From Ruminococcaceae bacterium UBA6416 (GTDB lineage Bacteria > Bacillota > Clostridia > Oscillospirales > Acutalibacteraceae), in contig DJPI01000013.1 of NCBI GenBank assembly GCA_002438505.1, positions 1 to 57,949 of the forward strand: DNA of 57,949 nucleotides. Direction: 5' to 3'. This document shows, piece after piece, positions 43,147 through 50,642 of the stretch. Position 1 is the stretch's first letter, and each line of letters opens with the position of its first letter. A model generated the notes under the pieces. It saw only the letters and a program-made list of their open reading frames with translations, made no database searches and was not told the origin of the DNA. The position numbers were made by a program, and so were the translations under genes.

Positions 43147-44484
43147 TTGGAAGAAAGCAATGCTATTGCACGCACGGCGCTTTTGAAACTGAAAAGAAGC
43201 GGATATTCCGCCTTTCTTGTCGGCGGCTCTGTCCGCGACAAGATGATGGGAAAAACGGCGCATGACATTGACATTGCAACAAGCGCCAAGCCGGAACAGA
43301 CAGCGGCTGTTTTTGAAAAGCTTGCCGTTATTCCGACCGGCCTCGCTCACGGAACGGTGACGGTTCTGATTGAAAACACTCCGGTTGAAATTACAACCTT
43401 TCGGACCGAAAGCGGATACTCAGACAACCGTCACCCGGACTCGGTCAGCTTTTCAAACAATATCCGCGATGACCTTTCGCGCCGAGATTTCACAATAAAT
43501 GCTATTGCAGAGGACGAAAACGGCGCTCTTTTTGATCCGTTCGGCGGAAAAGGCGATATTGAAAAAAAGCTCATACGCTGCGTTGGAAACGCCGAAACAC
43601 GTTTTGTGGAGGACGCGCTGCGCATCCTTCGTGCGCTGCGCTTTTCCGCCGTCCTCTCTTTTTCAATCGAGGAGGAAACGGCAAGGGCGATCAAAAAATG
43701 CAGCCATCTTCTTTTGCATCTTTCGCCGGAGCGTATCATGGGCGAGCTTTCCCGTCTTTTATGCGGCGAAAAGGCGGCCGATGTACTTTTGGAGTATCCG
43801 GAAATTTTTGCCGAAATTTTCCCCTGCCTTGAAAAAACTCAGGGCTTTCTTCAGCATAACCGGCATCACTGCTTTGACGTTTGGGAGCACACGGTGAATG
43901 TTGTTAAGAATGTCCGTCCTGCGCTGCACCTGCGTCTCGCCGCGCTTTTCCATGACTGCGCAAAGCCGCTTGTTTTTTCGCTTGATGAAAACAAAGAGGG
44001 TCATTTTTACTCCCACGCGCCGAAAGGTGCGCTCATTGCGGAAAACGAACTTCGCCGTCTGCGGTTTGACGGCGACACAATTCAAAAAACCGTGAAGCTT
44101 GTTCGAGTCCATGACTCGCCGATTGAATGCAGCGCGGTTGCAGTGAAGAAAAAGCTCGGCCGCCTCGGCGAGGAAATGTTTTTTGACCTCGTTGAGCTTC
44201 AGCGCGCAGACAACCTTGCGCAAAGCGAGAAATTCCGTTTCAGGCAGAAAAACTTCGATTACCTTGAAGAAACGGCAAAAGAAATTCTCCGCCAAAACGA
44301 CTGTTTCTCGCTGAAAAAGCTTGCCGTGAACGGGAACGATATGCTCTCTCTCGGCCTTTTCGGAAAGGAAGTCGGAGAAATGCTGAACTTCCTTGTTGAG
44401 CAGGTTATTGAAGAAAAGGTTCAAAACAAAAAAGACCCCCTCCTCGAGTGCGCCAAAGCAACAAAAGAGGAGAACAAACCGTAA
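43147..44484 (+). CDS. cca: CCA-adding tRNA nucleotidyltransferase
   Basis: 445 residues from a TTG start, AGGAG 10 bases upstream. The class II nucleotidyltransferase head has LVGGSVRDKMMGK and the metal-binding DIDIATSA (Asp-x-Asp). EDALRILRALRF and the RRDFTINAIA motif (base recognition) follow. A C-terminal HD domain (LFHDCAKP, about 265-380) is present, which can give phosphatase activity on CCA ends. The enzyme repairs or adds the 3' CCA of tRNAs. Confidence 0.95.
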   Translation: MEESNAIARTALLKLKRSGYSAFLVGGSVRDKMMGKTAHDIDIATSAKPEQTAAVFEKLAVIPTGLAHGTVTVLIENTPVEITTFRTESGYSDNRHPDSVSFSNNIRDDLSRRDFTINAIAEDENGALFDPFGGKGDIEKKLIRCVGNAETRFVEDALRILRALRFSAVLSFSIEEETARAIKKCSHLLLHLSPERIMGELSRLLCGEKAADVLLEYPEIFAEIFPCLEKTQGFLQHNRHHCFDVWEHTVNVVKNVRPALHLRLAALFHDCAKPLVFSLDENKEGHFYSHAPKGALIAENELRRLRFDGDTIQKTVKLVRVHDSPIECSAVAVKKKLGRLGEEMFFDLVELQRADNLAQSEKFRFRQKNFDYLEETAKEILRQNDCFSLKKLAVNGNDMLSLGLFGKEVGEMLNFLVEQVIEEKVQNKKDPLLECAKATKEENKP

Positions 44485-44503
44485 CAATAATTCGGCGGCT
44501 GTC

Positions 44504-44532
44504 TTGATATCTAAAAGCAAAGCAGCTATAAT
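44504..44532 (+). promoter_or_regulatory. promoter of holA-rnmV-ispF
   Basis: TTGATA, 17-base spacer, TATAAT, 35 bases before the holA start. Confidence 0.75.
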
Positions 44533-44567
44533 TAATAAGATTTTGAAAACCAGAAGGAGTCCGGGCA

Positions 44568-45611
44568 ATGGCAGTATTCGATGAAAAAGGGCTGAGAAAA
44601 AACATCAGAGAAAAAGCTTTTTTCCCGGTCTATCTTATTTTTGGCGATGAGAGCTATCTCAAAACGCATTATGTGAATCTTCTTGCGCAGACGGCGGTTG
44701 ACAAAGGCTTTGAAAGCCTTAATCTTGACCGTTTTGACGGCAAGAGCACCGACCTGAGAACAATTTTTGACCGCGCTTTAACCCTTCCAATGCTCAGCGA
44801 AAGGCGCGTTGTTATTGTTGAAGATTACAAGCTTGAGTCACTCACGGAAAAGGACGCAAAAGCGCTTTCCGCCTCATTTGAGGAGCTTCAAAACGGAAGC
44901 TCTGTTCTTGTTTTCCTCCAGTCCGGTGATTCATTCGGGAAAAAGAACGGGAAAAAGGCCATAGCTCTTTTTGAAAAATTCGGCGCCGTTTGCGAGCTGA
45001 ACCGCCGCAAGGGCAGCGAGCTGATAAAGCCGCTCATCTCCTCCGCGGCAAAGCAGGGCGTTGTTCTTTCCCCCGCAATGGCGCAGTACCTTGTCTCCTG
45101 CGTTGGAGACGATTTCAATGTTCTCATCAATGAGCTTGCAAAGGTCTGCAACTACGCCGAAAGCGGAGAAATCACAAAAAAGCACATTGATGCCGTTGCC
45201 GTCAAAACCGTTGACGCAAAGGTCAGCTCCCTCACGCGCTCGCTCATTTCCGGAAATTTTGAAAAGGCTTATGACATTTTGGACTCGCTCATAACCTTAA
45301 AAACCGAGCCCAACTATATCCTCGGTTCAATAATCGGAACATATGTTGATATGTACCGCGCCAAGGTTGCCTGCCAATGCACGGGAACGGCGCAGCCGCT
45401 CGCTCCCCTTTTCAATTACAAAGGGCGTGAGTTTGCTCTCAATTACGCCTCACGCGATGCGGCAAAAATTGAACTTCCCGCCCTGCGCGCCTGCCTTGAT
45501 GAGCTGAACGCCGCAGACGCAAAGCTCAAAAGCACGGGAACGGCGCAAACGCTGATAATCGAACAGCTTATGGTTAAGCTGCTCCTCATTGCGAACGGAG
45601 AGAAAAAATGA
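44568..45611 (+). CDS. holA: DNA polymerase III subunit delta
   Basis: 347 residues, with the FPVYLIFGDESYL opening typical of bacterial delta, a degenerate AAA+ module and a C-terminal collar domain (KPLISSAAKQGVVLSPAMAQYL ... NELAKVCNYA). Delta opens the sliding clamp in the clamp loader. AGAAGGAG lies before the ATG. First gene of an operon with the RNase M5-like and ispF genes; it overlaps the next start by four bases. Confidence 0.92.
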   Translation: MAVFDEKGLRKNIREKAFFPVYLIFGDESYLKTHYVNLLAQTAVDKGFESLNLDRFDGKSTDLRTIFDRALTLPMLSERRVVIVEDYKLESLTEKDAKALSASFEELQNGSSVLVFLQSGDSFGKKNGKKAIALFEKFGAVCELNRRKGSELIKPLISSAAKQGVVLSPAMAQYLVSCVGDDFNVLINELAKVCNYAESGEITKKHIDAVAVKTVDAKVSSLTRSLISGNFEKAYDILDSLITLKTEPNYILGSIIGTYVDMYRAKVACQCTGTAQPLAPLFNYKGREFALNYASRDAAKIELPALRACLDELNAADAKLKSTGTAQTLIIEQLMVKLLLIANGEKK

Positions 45612-46192
45612 TTAAGCTTGACAGACCCGTAATTGTTGAGGGAAAATATGACGTGATAAAGCTTTCCGGAATTCTTGACGCGCTCATCATAAAGACCGAC
45701 GGCTTCGGCATTTTTAAAGATAAGGAAAAGCAGCGCCTGCTCACGCGCCTTGCAAAAGAAAAGGGAATAATCGTTCTCACGGACAGCGATGGTGCCGGCT
45801 TTGTTATCCGCAGCTTCATCTCCTCAATCGTTCCGCCGGACAAAATCACCCACGTCTACATTCCGGACATCTTCGGAAAGGAAAAACGCAAAACGCAGTT
45901 TTCCGCCGAAAAAAAACTCGGCGTTGAGGGGGTTGAGGAAAAGGTTCTTCTTGACTCTTTCAAGAAAGCCGGAGTCACCGCCTCGCTTTCCGGCGAAAAA
46001 AGGCGGCTCATCACAAAGCTTGACCTTTTTGAATGCGGCCTTTCCGGCCGGGAAAACAGTGCGCAAAAGCGCCGTGAGCTTTTAAAAAAGCTTGCTCTTC
46101 CGGAGCATCTTTCGGCCTCATCGCTTGTTAAAATCCTCAACACCTTTGTCACATATGAAGAATTTGAAAAAACAGTAAAGGAGTTGTTCTGA
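45608..46192 (+). CDS. rnmV: ribonuclease M5-like Toprim protein
   Basis: 194 residues. The Toprim fold is shown by VIVEGKYDVIKL (catalytic Glu) and VLTDSDGAGFVIR (Asp-x-Asp), followed by a DUF4093-type C-terminal domain (about 120-194). RNase M5 trims the 5S rRNA precursor in Bacillota. The protein is of normal size. It is coupled to both neighbours by overlapping start and stop codons. Confidence 0.85.
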   Translation: MIKLDRPVIVEGKYDVIKLSGILDALIIKTDGFGIFKDKEKQRLLTRLAKEKGIIVLTDSDGAGFVIRSFISSIVPPDKITHVYIPDIFGKEKRKTQFSAEKKLGVEGVEEKVLLDSFKKAGVTASLSGEKRRLITKLDLFECGLSGRENSAQKRRELLKKLALPEHLSASSLVKILNTFVTYEEFEKTVKELF

Positions 46193-46668
46193 TGCGTATC
46201 GGACACGGCTATGACGTTCACAGACTCACCGAAAACAGGAGGCTCATCCTCGGCGGAGTGGAAATACCTTTTGAAAAAGGACTGCTCGGCCATTCCGATG
46301 CAGATGTTCTTCTCCACGCAATTTCGGACGCGCTCCTCGGCGCAGCCGCTCTCGGCGACATCGGAAAGCTTTTTCCGGACAGTGATCCGGCCTTTGAGGG
46401 TGCAAACAGCCTGCTCTTGCTTGAAAAGGTTGCGCTTTTGCTGCGCAAAAACGGTTATATAATTGAAAACATTGACTCAACGGTACTCTGTCAGGCACCA
46501 AAACTGCGTGGATATATTGACACCATGCGCGAAAACATTGCCCATGCCTGCCGCATTGACACAGGCTTTGTCAGCGTTAAAGCGACCACCGAGGAGGGAC
46601 TCGGCTTCACCGGAAACGGCGAGGGAATTGCCGCGCACGCAGTCTGTCTGATTGAAAAGGACGGCTGA
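46192..46668 (+). CDS. ispF: 2-C-methyl-D-erythritol 2,4-cyclodiphosphate synthase
   Basis: 158 residues. Zinc ligands in GYDVHRL (Asp8, His10) and the conserved His of LLGHSDADVLLHAISDAL are present, as are KATTEEGLGFTG near the end. It makes the cyclic diphosphate in the MEP isoprenoid pathway. The start overlaps the rnmV stop by one base. Confidence 0.96.
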   Translation: MRIGHGYDVHRLTENRRLILGGVEIPFEKGLLGHSDADVLLHAISDALLGAAALGDIGKLFPDSDPAFEGANSLLLLEKVALLLRKNGYIIENIDSTVLCQAPKLRGYIDTMRENIAHACRIDTGFVSVKATTEEGLGFTGNGEGIAAHAVCLIEKDG

Positions 46669-46734
46669 GCAAAAAGCGCGTCTTGCCGATATATTTGTTC
46701 TCTTAATTCATCAATAATCACTTAAAATAAAAAC

Positions 46735-46765
46735 AAAGTCCGACTTCACCGGTCGGACTTTTGTT
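46735..46765. terminator. terminator between ispF and the CPCC gene
   Basis: AAAGTCCGAC and GTCGGACTTT, perfect 10-bp stem, flanked by A-rich and T-rich runs. On the minus strand it overlaps the last codons of the CPCC gene. Confidence 0.8.
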
Positions 46766-47024
46766 CTTTGTCAGTGTCTTCTTTTTCATCGCTTCTTGGC
46801 GGACGAACATAGCGAAGCATTTCTTTTTTGCAGGCACCGAATTGCAAGAAATTGGCTTTTGCTTCTTTTAGCGTTGTTCCATGATTTTGGTCACTCGGCT
46901 CATCATCACATAAAATGAACGGGTCATTTTCCCAAAAACAAACGGGGCAAATATATCCGCAATCCTCTTTTGCCGGAACATTATAGGTAAAAAATCCGCA
47001 GCAAGGACATTGATATTTTTTCAT
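46746..47024 (-). CDS. CPCC-type cysteine-rich small protein
   Basis: 92 residues. The sequence starts with YQCPCCGFFTY and continues CGYICPVCFWENDPF, the pattern of the CPCC domain family (two Cys pairs that look zinc-binding), then a helix KEAKANFLQFGACKKEM. Such proteins are widespread in Clostridia and Bacilli, often near toxin or immunity genes, and have no known function. AGGAGG lies upstream of the ATG. Confidence 0.8.
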   Translation of the reverse strand: MKKYQCPCCGFFTYNVPAKEDCGYICPVCFWENDPFILCDDEPSDQNHGTTLKEAKANFLQFGACKKEMLRYVRPPRSDEKEDTDKEQKSDR

Positions 47025-47087
47025 GCTGTGTTAACCTCCTTATGCGACTTTATATTTTAGGCGTATATCTTTGTTATCCCGGCATCA

Positions 47088-47240
47088 TCACTCGTTGTTT
47101 AAACAGCGTTCTTCTCCCCACCAATCCGGCATCTGTTCTTTAAGGGTAACAGTTTTTCTGCTTTCATAGTCCACCATTATCTCGGTGCTTTCGTTTTCTT
47201 TGTTCAGCTGATTAAGAAACTCGCGGCACGCAGTGCTTAA
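47088..47240 (-). pseudogene. orphan C-terminal gene fragment
   Basis: In one minus-strand frame, about 45 residues read like true protein: EFLNQLNKENESTEIMVDY, then KTVTLKEQMPDWWGEE and a stop at 47088-47090. No start codon or ribosome binding site precedes it. Its 5' side runs directly into the pckG duplicate. I do not recognise the family. It looks like the tail of a gene cut off by the rearrangement. Confidence 0.45.
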
Positions 47241-47353
47241 ATCTGCTCCTCGCTTTCGTCAATTCAAACGATCTTATCTGGATTGACAAGTTTGAGCTTG
47301 TCTTCAAGCCATGCAAGAACGGTGGGGTTCTTGGTCGGTGCATTTTTGAGCAT
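47222..47353 (-). pseudogene. truncated duplicate of the pckG 5' end
   Basis: This stretch aligns with pckG codons 1-43 (34757-34886). The start codon and ribosome binding site are kept. Codon 30 is changed from TGG (Trp) to TGA at 47264-47266, and a second stop (TAA for GAA) follows about 11 codons later. What can be made is a 29-residue peptide, MLKNAPTKNPT...PDKIV. The promoter and leader are also duplicated, so the piece is probably transcribed. Confidence 0.85.
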
Positions 47354-47449
47354 TGTGATCTTCCTTTCGGTTTATGAAATATTAAGTAGTAGACGGCTAA
47401 ATAACCGCCGAAAATGCTCCTCGTTCTCCATACTGCTTATGTTTTTTGT

Positions 47450-47477
47450 ATTATACTTTTTTCTTTTCATTTTGCAA
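47450..47477 (-). promoter_or_regulatory. duplicated pckG-type promoter
   Basis: TTGCAA, 16-base spacer, TATAAT on the minus strand, in a ~220-bp upstream region (47354-47577) that matches that of pckG at roughly nine of ten bases by eye. Confidence 0.65.
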
Positions 47478-47573
47478 GTGGTGAACGGGGAAAAGAGAAA
47501 ATTTTTGCTGAAATCTGGGTTTTGGATAAAATTGAGAATTATTAACTTACATTTTGAGTGAAAATGAACGTAT

Positions 47574-47603
47574 GCAAAAAGCGACCGTAACATAACAGTC
47601 GCT
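47574..47603 (-). terminator. terminator of the zinc-ribbon gene
   Basis: AGCGAC and GTCGCT arms with a ~12-base loop; the minus strand continues TTTTTG. Confidence 0.65.
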
Positions 47604-47620
47604 TTCTGAATTATTATTTT

Positions 47621-48025
47621 TTAGCCCATTAATTCGTTATAACACGAATTGCATAGCTTTCCCGGTCCGGCAAGAACCGACACGACCGTATGCTCTTTCC
47701 CAACATATGTTTTTCCACAGGCATCACATGTATGTGTATTAAAAACTATACAGAGAACAATAATTAAACCTACTGCAATATATGCAACCGTAAAAGCAAT
47801 TTTCCTATTCTTTTTGTTCGCCATAATGTTTCCGGCTGATTTTTGGAATTGCGTGTTTGACATATTAATTGATTCGCTGTTTTCAATGTCATTTTTAATC
47901 GGCTGAGCAAAGCTGCCGGAAGAAGCCGGTGCTCTAAACTCCTCACCAGTTGTTACCCTTTCTCCGCACATTGGACAAAACGCCTGACCGAGTTCAAGCT
48001 TTTGTCCACAATTTGCACAATACAT
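47621..48025 (-). CDS. zinc-ribbon membrane protein
   Basis: I start at 48025 (MYCANCGQKL), GGGAGAG 6 bases upstream. The 134-residue protein has an N-terminal zinc ribbon (CANCGQ...FCPMCGERV), a Ser-rich linker, one membrane helix (about 80-100, IAFTVAYIAVGLIIVLCIVF) and an outer C-terminal segment with two more Cys pairs (CDACG and CNSCY). Function unknown. It diverges from the XRE gene at 48152 over a perfect palindrome and is probably its regulatory target. Confidence 0.75.
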   Translation of the reverse strand: MYCANCGQKLELGQAFCPMCGERVTTGEEFRAPASSGSFAQPIKNDIENSESINMSNTQFQKSAGNIMANKKNRKIAFTVAYIAVGLIIVLCIVFNTHTCDACGKTYVGKEHTVVSVLAGPGKLCNSCYNELMG

Positions 48026-48050
48026 AAAATTCTCTCCCATTCCGATTTAA

Positions 48051-48124
48051 TATTATGCTCTATATATAGAGCATAATAGAAATATACTCTATATTTCGAC
48101 ACTTGTCAAGACATAGAGTATATT
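48051..48124. promoter_or_regulatory. 28-bp perfect palindrome plus a second inverted repeat
   Basis: 48051-48078 is a perfect 28-bp palindrome (TATTATGCTCTATA and its complement). A second inverted repeat has 12-bp perfect arms at 48081-48092 (AATATACTCTAT) and 48113-48124. Both share CTCTATA half-sites. The right arm of the second lies between the -35 and -10 boxes of the XRE promoter. Likely operators for the XRE protein in this divergent region. Confidence 0.8.
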
Positions 48125-48131
48125 TTATCAT
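48103..48131 (+). promoter_or_regulatory. promoter of the XRE gene at 48152
   Basis: TTGTCA, 17-base spacer, TATCAT. The spacer contains ATAGAGTAT, one arm of the inverted repeat, so binding there would repress. Confidence 0.6.
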
Positions 48132-48151
48132 TTTATTTGTGGGGTGGTAGA

Positions 48152-48352
48152 ATGATTTCATATGAACCTTTTTATAAAACATTGAAAGAAAAGGGATTAT
48201 CAACCTATAAACTCATCAATCGCTTCGGGGTGAGCCGGAGCCTGCTTGACAGATTAAAACACAACAAACCGATAAGCACACAAACGCTCGATGACCTTTG
48301 CAAATATCTTGATTGCCGAGTTGAAGATATAATTGTATATATAAAGCAATAA
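48152..48352 (+). CDS. small XRE-family HTH regulator
   Basis: 66 residues, nearly all helix-turn-helix: LKEKGLSTYKLINRFGVS, then SLLDRLKHNKPISTQTLDDL and CKYLDCRVEDIIVYI. Same small XRE subfamily as the Fic partner at 1040-1264. Start at 48152 follows GGGGTGG. It probably represses itself and the divergent zinc-ribbon gene through the CTCTATA palindromes. Confidence 0.85.
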   Translation: MISYEPFYKTLKEKGLSTYKLINRFGVSRSLLDRLKHNKPISTQTLDDLCKYLDCRVEDIIVYIKQ

Positions 48353-48585
48353 AAACCCACTTAAAAAATGCCCCACCTCTGTCCTCGCCTTTCTTCAGAA
48401 TATATGCCTGAGAGAAAATATCACAGCTTGATTTTTGCAAAGCGGTATCTTATCATTTATTAGATTGCCGAAAGCAATGTTTATATCGGCCATATACTTG
48501 ACCGCCGCCATGATTACGGTCGACTGTTTAACAAGTGAAGCGCGGCGCCTTTCGGAAAAACTGACAAAAAAGCATCATAAAAATG
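48353..48585. other. gene debris or spacer
   Basis: A minus-strand frame around 48425-48560 reads SERRRASLVKQSTVIM, then KYMADINIAFGNLINDKI before a stop, which looks like a protein fragment but has no start signal and no family I recognise. The plus-strand frame through the same bases also stays open. I see no intact gene. Confidence 0.3.
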
Positions 48586-48618
48586 CACGGAATTTTTATC
48601 TTCCGTGTTTTTGTTTTT
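48586..48618 (+). terminator. terminator upstream of glnA
   Basis: CACGGAA and TTCCGTG arms, 8-base loop, then a T-rich run. It isolates the glnA promoter from what lies left. Confidence 0.75.
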
Positions 48619-48630
48619 CACCCGGACAGG

Positions 48631-48659
48631 TTGACAAGAAGGGTGAAATAAAGTATAAT
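48631..48659 (+). promoter_or_regulatory. consensus promoter of glnA
   Basis: TTGACA, 17-base spacer, TATAAT. Transcription should start near 48666, ten bases before the leader terminator. Confidence 0.88.
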
Positions 48660-48675
48660 TAACATCCGTAGACAA

Positions 48676-48728
48676 GGACGTTTACTGGCGCGGGCGAGGA
48701 GCCCCGCCGGTAAGCGTCCCCTTTTTTT
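48676..48728 (+). terminator. leader terminator (attenuator) of glnA
   Basis: A stem of about 20 pairs (GGACG, TTAC, GGCG and GGGC against their partners, with two G-T pairs and one bulge) closes on a 5-base loop and is followed by seven T. It lies within the transcript, between promoter and gene, so most transcripts would stop here unless something prevents folding or termination. A second hairpin (GCCGGA/TCCGGC) follows at about 48738-48763. An ANTAR-domain protein, the class that controls such terminators, is encoded after glnA. Confidence 0.85.
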
Positions 48729-48787
48729 GTTTGTAACGCCGGAACCCGGTTGTGCCCTCCGGCTGCCTAATGAAAGGAGAATGAGCG

Positions 48788-49984
48788 ATGCTTTTCACAG
48801 CAGACGAGGTTTTTGATTTTGTTGAGCAGGAGGATGTGAAGTTCATCCGTCTTGCTTTTTGTGATATTTACGGCCGCCAGAAGAACATTTCAATAATGCC
48901 GGAGGAGCTTAAAAGAGCATTTTCCGACGGTATCTCGTTCGATGCGTCCGCCGTCAGAGGCTTTGGAAGCGAGGTCAAAAGCGACCTCCTCCTCTTTCCG
49001 ATTCCCTCAACCTTCAATGTTCTCCCCTGGAGGCCGACAAGGGGAAAGGTTGTCAGAATGTTTTGCGATATAAAACGCCCGGACGGCGCCCCGTTTGAAA
49101 AAGACCCGAGGAAAATTCTTAAAGACGCGGTAAAAAAAGCCACCGAAAAAGGTATCTCCGTCAACTTTGGCTCGGAATTTGAGTTCTATCTTTTTAAAAC
49201 AGATACGGACGGAAACAGCACCAAAATTCCGTTCGATAACGCCGGTTATATGGACGTTGCGCCGGACGACAAGGGCGAAAACATTCGCCGCGAAATCTGC
49301 CTCAGCCTTTATGATATGGGCATCCGCCCGGAAAGCTCACACCACGAGGAGGGACCCGGACAGAACGAGATCGACTTCAGATACAGCGACCCCGTCACCG
49401 CCGCAGACAACGCAATGAACTTCATCACCGTTGTTAAAGCCGCCGCAATGAACAACGGTCTTTTTGCGGATTTTTCACCAAAGCCGCTGCTTAACGAGAG
49501 CGGCAACGGAATGCATATTAATATGTCCGTTAAGTCGGCGGACGGAAAAGACGTAACGCCGGGCTTCATGGCCGGAATTATGAACCGCATCCGCGAAATG
49601 ACGTTTTTCCTCAATCCGTGCGAGGATTCCTACAAAAGACTCGGCGAAAAAAAGGCGCCGAAATATATCACCTGGTCGCACGAAAACCGCTCGCAGCTTG
49701 TCCGCATTCCGGCTGCAAAGGGTGAATACAAGCGCATTGAGCTGCGCTCTCCGGATCCGACCGCAAACCCTTACATCGCCTTTGCGCTTCTTATTTACGC
49801 AGGGCTTGAAGGTATTGAAAAGGCGCTTGGTGTTCCCGAGGCAGTTAACGCAAACCTCTTCACCGCAGACAAGAGCATAACCGGAAAGCTTGAAAGGCTT
49901 CCGCAAAGTCTTGAAGAGGCAAAAGAGATTGCTGACAAGAGCGAATTTATCCGAACATATCTTCCGGAAGGCTTTGCCGGATGA
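48788..49984 (+). CDS. glnA: glutamine synthetase type I, short C-terminus
   Basis: 398 residues. Start supported by AAGGAG 8 bases upstream. The N-terminal beta-grasp domain (FCDIYGRQKNISI) and the catalytic domain are intact: FGSEFEFYLF (metal Glu), HHEEGPGQNEIDF (metal Glu residues), NGMHINMS (metal His) and RIELRSPDPTANPY (substrate Arg). Typical GSI proteins run to ~440 residues; this one ends at YLPEGFAG, about 40 short, so the C-terminal helices that clasp the opposite ring are missing. It makes glutamine from glutamate and ammonia. Followed by the ANTAR regulator after 34 bases. Confidence 0.93.
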   Translation: MLFTADEVFDFVEQEDVKFIRLAFCDIYGRQKNISIMPEELKRAFSDGISFDASAVRGFGSEVKSDLLLFPIPSTFNVLPWRPTRGKVVRMFCDIKRPDGAPFEKDPRKILKDAVKKATEKGISVNFGSEFEFYLFKTDTDGNSTKIPFDNAGYMDVAPDDKGENIRREICLSLYDMGIRPESSHHEEGPGQNEIDFRYSDPVTAADNAMNFITVVKAAAMNNGLFADFSPKPLLNESGNGMHINMSVKSADGKDVTPGFMAGIMNRIREMTFFLNPCEDSYKRLGEKKAPKYITWSHENRSQLVRIPAAKGEYKRIELRSPDPTANPYIAFALLIYAGLEGIEKALGVPEAVNANLFTADKSITGKLERLPQSLEEAKEIADKSEFIRTYLPEGFAG

Positions 49985-50018
49985 ACCGGATTCAGCCTGA
50001 GTTAAGGAGATGAAAAAA

Positions 50019-50603
50019 ATGGCAGCAGGAAAAATCAAATATCGTGTTCTTGTTGCCTCCTCGGGCGAAAAGATTCACGACTATTTTTCAAGCCTTCTTC
50101 CGCCCGATGAATATGAAATTGTCTGCCACACAAAAAGCGCCGGAGAAACAAGGCGCGTTCTCCTCTCGCAAAATGCAGACGTTGTCATCATCAACACTCC
50201 CCTTTCCGATGAATTCGGAACCGAGCTTGCGCTTGACCTTTCCGAGGGCGTCATGGGAATTATGCTGGTTGTTAAAGCCGAGCTTTTTGAACGTGTTGCC
50301 CACAAGGTTGAGGACTCCGGCGTTCTCACCGTTGCAAGGCCAAACAGCCGCCAGACCTTTTACGGAGCGCTGAAGCTCCTCACGGCTGTCAGCGCAAAGC
50401 TTTCAAAAATGGAGAAAAAGAACCTCTCTCTCATTGAAAAAATGACCGATATCAGAACGGTCAACCGCGCAAAATGGCTGCTCATTGAAAACCTGAACAT
50501 GACTGAGAACGATGCCCACCATTACATTGAAAAGCAGGCCATGGATACCCGACTTTCGCGCCGCGAGGTTGCCGAGGGTATCATAAGAACATATGATAAA
50601 TGA
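50019..50603 (+). CDS. ANTAR-domain RNA-binding response regulator
   Basis: I start at 50019 (MAAGKIKYR), 10 bases after AAGGAG. The 194-residue protein has an N-terminal receiver-like domain (about 7-125) and a C-terminal ANTAR domain (about 130-190; NRAKWLLIENLNMTENDAHHYIEKQAM...SRREVAEGIIRTY). The canonical acidic pocket of the receiver is not fully evident: the VVIINTPLSDEFG strand has Asn where the phosphorylated Asp is expected. ANTAR proteins bind paired RNA hairpins and prevent termination, often in nitrogen genes. It lies directly after glnA, whose leader has a terminator. Confidence 0.88.
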   Translation: MAAGKIKYRVLVASSGEKIHDYFSSLLPPDEYEIVCHTKSAGETRRVLLSQNADVVIINTPLSDEFGTELALDLSEGVMGIMLVVKAELFERVAHKVEDSGVLTVARPNSRQTFYGALKLLTAVSAKLSKMEKKNLSLIEKMTDIRTVNRAKWLLIENLNMTENDAHHYIEKQAMDTRLSRREVAEGIIRTYDK

Positions 50604-50642
50604 AAAGTTTAAATAAAGAATTCTGTCTAAGGAGCTGAAAAA

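Noticed and set aside
43759..44568. 269-aa minus-strand ORF opposite cca
   Set aside because: Shadow frame; the hydrophobic look comes from the complement of charged codons in cca.
48435..48662. 75-aa plus-strand ORF before glnA
   Set aside because: It runs through a terminator and the glnA promoter, with no start signal.
48660..48780. Classic ANTAR two-hexaloop antiterminator in the glnA leader
   Set aside because: The terminator loop is five bases and only ten leader bases precede it; no pair of hexaloop stems could be drawn.
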